Shown: piece by piece, positions 1-5,734 of the stretch
Layout: every line of letters begins with the position of its first letter
Position numbering within the stretch: the stretch's first letter is position 1
NCBI GenBank assembly: GCA_020631675.1
Contig: JAHDGT010000315.1
Location: forward strand, 1 to 5,734
Length of the DNA: 5,734 bases
Reading direction: 5' to 3'
Source of the DNA: Bacteroidota bacterium
GTDB taxonomy: Bacteria > Bacteroidota > Bacteroidia > Chitinophagales > UBA2359
Made by a program: the position numbers and the translations under genes
The notes under the pieces: model-generated
What the model was told of the DNA's origin: nothing
Databases searched by the model: none
What the model saw: only the letters and a program-made list of their open reading frames with translations

Positions 1-1605
1 AGGCTCAACAACAGTAATCACAAAATTCTCTCTCTCGTAACACTCATTAGGATTACTTTGGCTATGAGGGTCGCCGGATGTACCACAACAGTTGGAGTAA
101 TCATCCCAAACCACACCAAAGTCATATGTACCAGCTGTTGCTGGTAAAGTATAAGAATAAGTCAAAGTGGTCACCTCACCAGAAACAGAACCCATAACCC
201 AAGGCACATTCATTCCCAAGTCGTCATTATAAACATAAGAACCTGTTTGATCATTTACTTGACCAGAACCTATATCTGGAGTCATTGTACCATCATCATC
301 ATAACCAGAGACATGTTGGTAGTTATAAATTTCTGCGGTGAAAGTAACTTCTAAAGATGCATCTGTCGTGCAGAACTCAGTTGCACTTACGTAAAATACA
401 AAGGCCGCATCATTATTAGGCTGACCAGGAGTCGGGTGATCCGTATAGCCCCATTCTCCAGAAGGATCACCACAAGAAGTAGGAGTGAATGTAGAAGGAT
501 CAAATGTACTATCAGTAGCACCTACCGTTCCCGCGGCAGCTCCGCTACCAGCATCCAGAGGCTGTCCGTTCGCATCAACAGAAGAGTCAGTAACCAAACC
601 ATCCGCATGAGATGGATTACCACCACTACCTGCATTGGCATCTGAATTAAGACGCATGAATGAAGAGTTACAACCAACGTGATCGGAACCTACCTCACCA
701 GGAGCAGATACATCAAACCATAAACCATTGTCATTGGGTCCACCGATCGCAGGAACAGTAAATGTCCCAGGAGCAGCAGGAGTATTACAAGGACATAAGG
801 CATCCGTAGGTAAAACAGGAACAGCTGTTGCATTACCCGCATCACCACGACCGCCAGGAACAGTAGAAGGATTATTATTCACTGTACCATCACCATCATT
901 ATCACCTAGGGTATAGTCCATTCCCCAAACTGAAACAGAAGCATGGTCAGCATTACCTGTTCCACCACCATCCCAGTAGATACCATCATGCGGTGTACCA
1001 TCAGGCAAGAACAAAAACACCTGCTCACCATCCCCGTTTGTACCTTGAGAACCGGTATTATCTAGAGTAAAGCCTGTTGCAGCAGGATCGTAAAAAGATG
1101 CGGCAGCAGGATTACAAACATCTAAATCCAGTTGACCATTACCCCACGGCTGACCACCCTCACTTGGTCCGGTAATGAACTCAGGATTAAAATCTCCATC
1201 GCCATCAGCAACAAGTCCATTACCTGTAGAGAATGCACCATTGTTATCTCCTACACCACAATCTTGGGTTGGGTCTTGGCTACAACCGATCATGAAAACA
1301 CCATCAGCAGGGATCAAAGCACCGGGTGGTATTAATACCGCCCATTCTGTGTCCGTAATCACCATACAGCCGATGTTTGTACCCGGAGGACCGATGATCT
1401 CAACGATCGCATCATTACAACCGTCAGACTGACCAGCATCACCAGAAGTTTCCCCGATCACGACATTGTCGTATTGGGCTCCGGATGCGTCTGGGAAACA
1501 ACTGGCATCAGTGATACCAGCATTACACTGTGCCTGCAAAGCTTGCCCACTCAAAAAGAGCAAACACGATAAGCAAAACACAAAACGCGTTAAAGCATTC
1601 ATCAT
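1..1605 (-). CDS. Secreted lamin-tail-like (LTD) protein, Asp/Gly/Asn-rich, C-terminus outside window
   Basis: The first 535 codons are read from ATG at 1605 with no stop; the gene continues past position 1. Residues 1-25 look like a Sec signal peptide (MMNALTRF, a hydrophobic core, cleavage after LQA before Gln26). Cys27 is not in a lipobox, so a lipoprotein is unlikely. Residues 64-107 resemble the start of a lamin tail domain (VEIIGPPGTN, then a D-x-E-W stretch, IPPGALIPADGVFMIG), and TPGQPNND at 392-399 resembles the usual end of such a domain. DGDGD at 134-138 and DNDGDG at 235-240 are calcium-site-like. Residues 400-535 look like a separate beta-rich domain with a Cys506-Cys507 pair. 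There are 15 Cys after the signal peptide. By my count there are about 70 Asp+Glu, 4 Arg and no Lys. In Bacteroidota such proteins are often exported by the type IX system, but the C-terminal sorting signal would lie outside the window. ATG at 1602 is an equally possible start. Function is unknown; the LTD call is from pattern recognition only. Confidence 0.8.
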   Translation of the reverse strand, partial: MMNALTRFVFCLSCLLFLSGQALQAQCNAGITDASCFPDASGAQYDNVVIGETSGDAGQSDGCNDAIVEIIGPPGTNIGCMVITDTEWAVLIPPGALIPADGVFMIGCSQDPTQDCGVGDNNGAFSTGNGLVADGDGDFNPEFITGPSEGGQPWGNGQLDLDVCNPAAASFYDPAATGFTLDNTGSQGTNGDGEQVFLFLPDGTPHDGIYWDGGGTGNADHASVSVWGMDYTLGDNDGDGTVNNNPSTVPGGRGDAGNATAVPVLPTDALCPCNTPAAPGTFTVPAIGGPNDNGLWFDVSAPGEVGSDHVGCNSSFMRLNSDANAGSGGNPSHADGLVTDSSVDANGQPLDAGSGAAAGTVGATDSTFDPSTFTPTSCGDPSGEWGYTDHPTPGQPNNDAAFVFYVSATEFCTTDASLEVTFTAEIYNYQHVSGYDDDGTMTPDIGSGQVNDQTGSYVYNDDLGMNVPWVMGSVSGEVTTLTYSYTLPATAGTYDFGVVWDDYSNCCGTSGDPHSQSNPNECYERENFVITVVEP

Positions 1606-1720
1606 AAGTATAAATATTTAGGTATAAAGTATCTAATTGTGATAGGTGTAGCACATTTTCATTAAACATGCTATGCTGTAGGTTGGATACTTGACGAGGT
1701 AGAAAGGGATTTGGACAACA

Positions 1721-1752
1721 CAAAAATAAGAAGTGAGCCGACCGACACTCAA
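1721..1752 (-). promoter_or_regulatory. Candidate Bacteroidota-type promoter for the secreted-protein gene
   Basis: Read on the minus strand, TTG (1752-1750) is followed after 21 nt by TATTTTTG (1728-1721), a full match to the Bacteroidota -7 consensus TAnnTTTG with a -33 TTG at acceptable spacing. Transcription would begin near 1715, giving a leader of roughly 110 nt before ATG at 1605. Right upstream lies an AT-rich tandem repeat at about -45 to -65. The match is seen directly; use as a promoter is inferred. Confidence 0.45.
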
Positions 1753-1760
1753 CAAATAGA

Positions 1761-1782
1761 ATTAAACTTAAATTAAACTTAT
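1761..1782. repeat. 11-bp tandem direct repeat upstream of the minus-strand promoter
   Basis: ATTAAACTTAA at 1761-1771 is followed directly by ATTAAACTTAT at 1772-1782, 10 of 11 positions identical. The period is close to one helical turn, so both copies face the same side of the DNA. It sits immediately upstream of the candidate -33 element, where an UP-like element or activator site would be placed. It may also be chance in AT-rich DNA. Confidence 0.5.
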
Positions 1783-1989
1783 GTTAAGCAAAGGTTATTA
1801 AAAACGATTGCTAGTGGATTTTTTTACATCCATTTCATTATCAATCTATTCTCTTTGCCAGACTAATACAATTTCAGTAGTTCTGAATTTCAATTTTTGG
1901 GCATTCCACCAAAGGTGATTTTCATCTAATCAAGCATAAAATTAAGATAAAGCTACTACCTTGCGTATTCAATAATTGAAGCCTACATC

Positions 1990-3072
1990 ATGCCCGCAAA
2001 CACTTTTGGTCAGCTATTCAGAATCACCACCTTCGGAGAAAGTCATGGCACTGCTTTGGGCGTTACTATAGACGGCTGTCCGGCGGGTTTAGCACTTGAT
2101 CTGGAACAAATTCAAAACGAATTGAATCGTAGAAAACCAGGGCAATCCAAGATCGTCACCCAGCGTAAAGAGCCGGATGAATTTGAAATACTGAGTGGCT
2201 TTTTTGAAGGTAAAACCACAGGAACGCCTATAGCCTTGCTCTTCAGAAATAAAGAACAACGCTCTAAGGACTACAGTCATATCAAGGATAAATACCGCCC
2301 CTCCCATGCGGATTTCACTTGGCAGGAAAAATTCGGGCATCGCGACTATCGAGGAGGCGGGAGGTCTTCCGCGAGGGAGACGGTGGCAAGGGTAGCAGCT
2401 GGTGCGATCGCCAAGCAGCTTCTAGCATTGCAAAACATATCTGTGCAAGCTTATGTGTCTCAAGTTGGCACACTAAAGTTAAATACGCCTTACCAAGACT
2501 TAGACCTTTCCAAAACGGAAGATAATCCGGTGCGATGTCCTGATCCCGAAATGGCAGCAAAAATGGAACAGTTGATTCGTGAAGTGCGAAAAGATGGAGA
2601 TACCATAGGTGGCATAACCCAATGTGTCATCAAAGGATTACCAATCGGTTTGGGCGAACCTGTTTTTGATAAACTGCATGCTGACCTGGCAAAAGCCATG
2701 ATGAGCATCAATGCGGCTAAAGGTTTTGAATACGGAAGTGGTTTTGAAGGAGTGCTCATGCGAGGTAGTCAACACAATGATCGCTTCATTCAAAATGAAC
2801 AAGGCAGAATCATCACAAAAAGCAATCATTCAGGGGGCATTCAAGGCGGTATTAGTAATGGTATGGATGTTTACTTCAAAGTAGCTTTCAAAGCAGTGGC
2901 TACGATCATGCAAGACCAGCAAAGTGTGGACAAAGATGGCAAGGAAGTCACAGTAAGCGGTAAAGGCAGACATGACCCTTGTGTACTACCTAGGGCCGTG
3001 CCTATTGTAGAGGCAATGGCAGCACTGACTATTGTGGATCATCTTTTACGAGCAAGAGGAAACAAGATTTAG
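1990..3072 (+). CDS. aroC: Chorismate synthase
   Basis: This 360-residue cytoplasmic enzyme catalyses the last step of the shikimate pathway: 5-enolpyruvylshikimate-3-phosphate to chorismate plus phosphate, with reduced FMN as cofactor. Family signatures are present in order: NTFGQLFRITTFGESHG at 4-20 with conserved His19; NRRKPGQSK at 46-54; RPSHAD at 103-108 with His106; the DYRGGGRSSARETVARVAAG block at 119-138; GSGFEGVLMRGSQHND at 249-264; the NHSGGIQGGISNG flavin/substrate region at 279-291; and GRHDPCVLPRAVPIVEAM at 326-343 with Asp329. Length is normal for the family and no key residue is missing. ATG at 1990 is the first Met after an in-frame stop (TAA 1948-1950), and the N-terminus fits known AroC starts. 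No strong Shine-Dalgarno is visible, as usual in this phylum. The gene appears monocistronic: its left neighbour is divergent, its right neighbour convergent with overlapping stops, and no terminator hairpin lies between. Confidence 0.98.
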   Translation: MPANTFGQLFRITTFGESHGTALGVTIDGCPAGLALDLEQIQNELNRRKPGQSKIVTQRKEPDEFEILSGFFEGKTTGTPIALLFRNKEQRSKDYSHIKDKYRPSHADFTWQEKFGHRDYRGGGRSSARETVARVAAGAIAKQLLALQNISVQAYVSQVGTLKLNTPYQDLDLSKTEDNPVRCPDPEMAAKMEQLIREVRKDGDTIGGITQCVIKGLPIGLGEPVFDKLHADLAKAMMSINAAKGFEYGSGFEGVLMRGSQHNDRFIQNEQGRIITKSNHSGGIQGGISNGMDVYFKVAFKAVATIMQDQQSVDKDGKEVTVSGKGRHDPCVLPRAVPIVEAMAALTIVDHLLRARGNKI

Positions 3073-5549
3073 AAATCACCGCCGTCGCCATCAAAGCTAC
3101 CTGATCTACCTCCACGTCCTCTTTTCTTTTGCTGGTTCAAACGGTAGTTGAAATTCAAGCGGAACGTACGGGACCGCCATTGGAATTCTTCTTCAGAATA
3201 CAAATTGGGCAAATCTGTGATGCTTCTGCGCTTTCTCGTATTGAATAGATCCTGCCCACTAAATGTTAAGGTACCTTTTCCCTTAAGCACATCTTTTGAC
3301 AAACCACAATTCACACCATAAGAGGACAATCTTCTTCCTTGAGTGCTGATGTTCGGCCCTCGATAGCGAATAGACAGTTGAGCATCCCAACTTTTAAAAA
3401 GAGTAAATTTCGTTGCCGCATTCCCATTAACACTATAAGTATCGCTAAAATATTGTTCACCTTCATATTCCCCATCGGTTATCGCTCTATATAGATTCAA
3501 GCCTCCGTTCACCTTCCACCAATTCGTTATTTTGTAATTAAAACTGAATTCTAAACCAACAGCATGTTGGGTCGACATATTTATAGGAAATCGTAATGTA
3601 GTTCCATCTAAATTGTCAATGACGATACGTTCTGTAACCCCAGTTCTGTAACGATAATAAATACTTGATAATAGAGAACCCTTCTCCCAATATTTCAAAT
3701 GTCCCAGCTCGAATGAGTTCGTATACTCGGGTTCTAAATCAGGATTACCAGACATGATGTTCCGATCGTCCGCAAAGGTGAAAAAGGGCAGCAAACTCCA
3801 ATGGCTCGGTCTACTGATCCGCATGCTGTAACTCCATTGCAACGTATTCTTATTCTGTAATTCATAAGCCAAATGAACGGAAGGGAAATAGTTCGTATAA
3901 TTCCTTGCTTTCTCATAATTCTCATCCACCAATTCAGTAGTGATATTTGATTGCTCCACCCTCAAACCCGCTTGATAAGACCATTTATCTACTTTTCTAC
4001 CTAAAGTCACATAAGCCGCATGAATGATCTCATCGTATAAAAACTGATCATCAAATTCATCCAATGCATCCCATGCACCAAGTTCATTTTGCTCTTCTAC
4101 CGTAAAGTCATTGTTAATGAATCGCCAATTCGAACGCAAACCCGCTTCTAAGCGAATACCATGAGCGAACGGATGAGTATAATCCGTCTGTAAAAGAAAA
4201 ATCTGCTCGTCTTCCACATTATCATAGCGCTGGTATAGATCGGCTACATCCAGCAAGGTGCTGCTTTCAAAAATATTGGAGCGCTCTGTATCATCTTTCA
4301 CCAACCACTTCGCATCAACCGTCCATTTTCGGCCTTTTTGCTTAAAAGTTTTCACGTAATTCACATTGGCTTCTACGTCCACTTTCTCTTCGATCTCTTT
4401 ATCTGTTCTCAGTTCTTCGAAATTGAAGCTCGGGTCTCCGAAAATATCAGAGTAGGCAACTGTTGATAAATTATCCCCTCTTCGTGTTTTGAATAAGCCA
4501 GATACAGAGATCGTATTTTGATCATTGATGAAAAAATCAGCACCTAAACGTACGGTATTCCCTAAACCCCCACGCTCGTGCCTCCGATCTCTGTTTGTGA
4601 TCTGATACGCCAGTCCATCATCATTCAGAAAACGTTGAAAACCTTCTCCCCCTCCAACAAACTTCCTATAACTAAAGCCATAGCTCGAAAACAGATTCAC
4701 CTTCCCTCTTCTATAATTCAGATTGTAGGCCACCCCATGATCATGCGGCCAACCCGTTGTAACATCAAAAGAACCATTCACCCCTTTTTCTCGCTCTTTC
4801 TTCAAGACTATATTAATGATACCTGCTTCCCCTTCTGCCTCATACTTCGCGGATGGATTAGTGACTACCTCCACACTTTCCACTAAATTACCTTGTAACT
4901 GTCGTAAGGCTTCTCCCCCATCACCTACTAGCCCAGATGGCTTCCCATCTATCAAAATCCGAACATTCTGGCTTCCTCTCAAACTCACATTCCCCTCCAC
5001 ATCCACATCCACACTCGGCACATTGTCCAATATATCAGAAGCATTCCCGCCACGTGCCGACAAGTCTTTTCCCACATTGAAAACCCGCTTATCCAATTGT
5101 AAAGACAGGCTACTTTTTTCAGCAACCACCACTTGTTCTTCTAACTGTAAGCCACTGGATTTCAATACTATTTGCCCCAGGTCCGTACCCGCAGGCGTCA
5201 TCTTCACCCCCTTCATTTGCAAAGGCTCATAAGATAAAAAAGACACCAATAGGTCATATGAACCAGGTCTGTGATTCAACTCAAACCGTCCCTCCATATC
5301 TGTTGCCGCCCCCTTCACTTGTTCCTGACTTTCTTGATCCACCAAAACCACAGCCGCATAGGGAACAGCATCACCATCCTCATTAACCACCTGCCCCTTA
5401 ATACTCGGCCTTTGTCGCTCTCCACCCGGAGGCCCGCCTGGTCTACCACCTCCATTGCCCCAGTCTTGCGCGTACACCAAAACCTCTCCAGCTCCAATAA
5501 GAAGCACACTAAGCAATAAAAGTAATCTGAGTAGATATGGACGCTTCAT
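3069..5549 (-). CDS. TonB-dependent receptor-like outer-membrane beta-barrel protein
   Basis: This 826-residue protein starts at ATG 5549. A TTG at 5555 is in frame two codons earlier, but the ATG gives a cleaner signal peptide: MKRPYLLRLLLLL, a hydrophobic core, cleavage near VYA27-Q28. Residues 31-48 are a Gly/Pro/Arg-rich linker. Residues 49-130 form a carboxypeptidase-regulatory-like domain (IKGQVVNEDGDAVPYAAVVL, then TDMEGRFEL and GSYDLLVSFLSYE). EEQVVVAEK at 137-145 is a possible TonB box. The plug covers about 146-250 (DILDNVPSVDVD, VSLRGSQNVRILIDGKPSG, VEVVTNPSAKYEAEGEAGIINIVLKK). From about 255 to 804 alternating aromatic/polar strands make a barrel resembling the beta-barrel-3 family (PF14905-type) of Bacteroidota. 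The last strand is near RTFRLNFNYRL, followed by a 22-residue basic then Gly/Asp tail ending GDGGDF. The likely role is uptake or binding at the outer membrane; the substrate is unknown. No SusD-like partner or other substrate clue is in the window. Confidence 0.93.
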   Translation of the reverse strand: MKRPYLLRLLLLLSVLLIGAGEVLVYAQDWGNGGGRPGGPPGGERQRPSIKGQVVNEDGDAVPYAAVVLVDQESQEQVKGAATDMEGRFELNHRPGSYDLLVSFLSYEPLQMKGVKMTPAGTDLGQIVLKSSGLQLEEQVVVAEKSSLSLQLDKRVFNVGKDLSARGGNASDILDNVPSVDVDVEGNVSLRGSQNVRILIDGKPSGLVGDGGEALRQLQGNLVESVEVVTNPSAKYEAEGEAGIINIVLKKEREKGVNGSFDVTTGWPHDHGVAYNLNYRRGKVNLFSSYGFSYRKFVGGGEGFQRFLNDDGLAYQITNRDRRHERGGLGNTVRLGADFFINDQNTISVSGLFKTRRGDNLSTVAYSDIFGDPSFNFEELRTDKEIEEKVDVEANVNYVKTFKQKGRKWTVDAKWLVKDDTERSNIFESSTLLDVADLYQRYDNVEDEQIFLLQTDYTHPFAHGIRLEAGLRSNWRFINNDFTVEEQNELGAWDALDEFDDQFLYDEIIHAAYVTLGRKVDKWSYQAGLRVEQSNITTELVDENYEKARNYTNYFPSVHLAYELQNKNTLQWSYSMRISRPSHWSLLPFFTFADDRNIMSGNPDLEPEYTNSFELGHLKYWEKGSLLSSIYYRYRTGVTERIVIDNLDGTTLRFPINMSTQHAVGLEFSFNYKITNWWKVNGGLNLYRAITDGEYEGEQYFSDTYSVNGNAATKFTLFKSWDAQLSIRYRGPNISTQGRRLSSYGVNCGLSKDVLKGKGTLTFSGQDLFNTRKRRSITDLPNLYSEEEFQWRSRTFRLNFNYRLNQQKKRGRGGRSGSFDGDGGDF

Positions 5550-5586
5550 AATCAATAATTGAAATGGTGTTCAGTTGTAGGGCGCA

Positions 5587-5720
5587 TGCCCGCAATAAAA
5601 GACTGCACTATCGCATTAATAAAATGTATACCACAGCGGCAAAAGTAAAGACGTTGCGTGCAACGTCTCTACCGACAAATCGTGCTTCGTAGCTAAAAGC
5701 GCAGCCTTTCACTGCGGGCA
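5587..5720. repeat. Nested imperfect inverted repeat (long dyad)
   Basis: The 23-nt arms are 5587-5609 and 5698-5720. Nineteen of 23 positions are Watson-Crick complementary, and all four differences are A/C on the plus strand, which are G-U pairs in minus-strand RNA. The dyad is nearly concentric with the inner hairpin at 5645-5672 (centres about 5 nt apart). It lies 38 nt upstream of the receptor start. It may be a folded RNA leader or a palindromic/MITE-like element. No target-site duplication is visible at its ends. Confidence 0.6.
5645..5672. repeat. Palindromic hairpin GTAGAGACGTTGC / GCAACGTCTTTAC
   Basis: On the minus strand GTAGAGACGTTGC is followed by AC and then GCAACGTCTTTAC. This is a 13-bp stem whose single non-Watson-Crick position is a G-U pair in minus-strand RNA; the central 9 bp (5649-5657 / 5660-5668) are perfect. 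From memory, GTAGAGACG...CGTCTCTAC palindromes recur in intergenic regions of Bacteroidota and cyanobacteria, so this is probably one copy of an interspersed repeat. No U-tract follows on either strand, which argues against an intrinsic terminator. Confidence 0.65.
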
Positions 5721-5734
5721 CCGGGCTATCCGTT

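Larger units (their letters stand above)
1606..1989. other. Divergent intergenic region between the secreted-protein gene and aroC
   Basis: This 384-bp AT-rich stretch separates two divergent genes. It contains a minus-strand promoter candidate, an 11-bp tandem repeat, and a long-range dyad in the presumed leader of the minus-strand gene. On the aroC side I found no full TAnnTTTG box. The nearest are AATTTTTG at 1892-1899 and TACCTTG at 1957-1963, both without a properly spaced TTG. A weak dyad (TTCAG 1873-1877 / CTGAA 1883-1887) is too AT-rich and short to call a terminator. No RNA gene or convincing small ORF is seen. Confidence 0.7.
5550..5734. other. Upstream region of the outer-membrane receptor gene, rich in inverted repeats
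   Basis: This stretch holds no credible ORF. It includes an outer imperfect inverted repeat (5587-5609 with 5698-5720), an inner near-perfect hairpin (5645-5672), a small CGCAG/CTGCG hairpin (5700-5704 / 5712-5716) and a GGGC-GCAT-GCCC hairpin (5580-5591). A minus-strand TACTTTTG at 5647-5640 matches the -7 consensus, but no TTG lies at proper spacing. The last bases (CCGGGCTATCCGTT) may continue the same repeat beyond the window. The region before 5734 cannot be judged. Confidence 0.6.

Noticed and set aside
436..1432. Plus-strand ORFs of 62-85 codons at 436-645, 728-916, 1132-1335 and 1175-1432
   Set aside because: They lie antisense to the open minus-strand frame of the secreted protein. 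Their products are low-complexity Arg/Ser/Thr/Pro-rich sequences that mirror its Asp/Gly/Asn codons.
1523..1723. Minus-strand 66-codon ORF overlapping the start of the secreted protein
   Set aside because: It is out of frame with the signal-peptide-bearing frame and has no family features. It covers the inferred leader and the first codons of the real gene.
1870..1900. Intrinsic terminator (TTCAG/CTGAA followed by a T run)
   Set aside because: The stem is only 5 bp and AT-rich, with a mismatch before further pairing, and no plus-strand gene ends just upstream.
2089..2829. Several ORFs antisense to or out of frame with aroC
   Set aside because: AroC is a complete, highly conserved enzyme in this interval; the other frames show no recognisable domain.
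4578..5519. Plus-strand ORFs of 82-138 codons and a minus-strand 64-codon ORF within the receptor gene
   Set aside because: They are shadows of the receptor's carboxypeptidase-like and plug regions, with unnatural Ser/Pro/Thr-rich composition and no start signals.
5553..5555. TTG as the receptor start codon
   Set aside because: ATG at 5549 lies two codons downstream and gives a standard signal peptide beginning MKRPYLLR; the TTG adds only two residues.
5640..5647. Minus-strand TACTTTTG as -7 box of a receptor promoter
   Set aside because: The -7 match is complete, but the nearest TTG elements lie 13 and 28 nt upstream instead of about 19-21, and the box overlaps the edge of the palindromic repeat. 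Kept only as a weak possibility.
5550..5734. Cobalamin or other known riboswitch ahead of the receptor
   Set aside because: Outer-membrane receptors are often under a B12 riboswitch, but I could not find a B12 box or other conserved riboswitch core in this stretch.

Overview
The window looks like a piece of a Bacteroidota chromosome, most likely a marine, Saprospiria- or Flavobacteriia-like organism. The evidence is a large outer-membrane receptor of the Bacteroidota type (carboxypeptidase-regulatory-like domain, then plug, then a beta-barrel-3-like barrel), a secreted lamin-tail-like protein rich in Asp, Asn and Gly, the lack of strong Shine-Dalgarno sequences, and a good match to the Bacteroidota sigma-factor promoter (TTG, about 20 nt, TAnnTTTG). 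The genus cannot be fixed from the sequence.

Layout. (1) Positions 1-1605, minus strand: the first 535 codons of a large secreted protein that runs off the left edge. This frame is open with no stop. The mature part is very acidic and has no lysine. (2) Positions 1606-1989: a 384-bp divergent intergenic region with a good minus-strand promoter, an 11-bp tandem repeat just upstream of it, and no clear plus-strand promoter. (3) Positions 1990-3072, plus strand: a complete chorismate synthase (aroC) with all the family signatures. (4) Positions 3069-5549, minus strand: a complete TonB-dependent-receptor-like outer-membrane protein. It converges on aroC and the two stop codons overlap by 4 bp. 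(5) Positions 5550-5734: the leader/upstream region of the receptor. It holds nested inverted repeats in which every non-Watson-Crick position becomes a G-U pair in minus-strand RNA. Part of this resembles an interspersed palindromic repeat of Bacteroidota genomes.

The three genes do not form one operon and no shared pathway is evident. aroC makes chorismate in the cytoplasm. The two minus-strand genes encode a secreted protein and an outer-membrane protein that are separated by aroC. I see no defence system, CRISPR array, transposase, tRNA or rRNA. The most unusual signals are the structured region upstream of the receptor and the lysine-free secreted protein; neither alone shows a new biological system.
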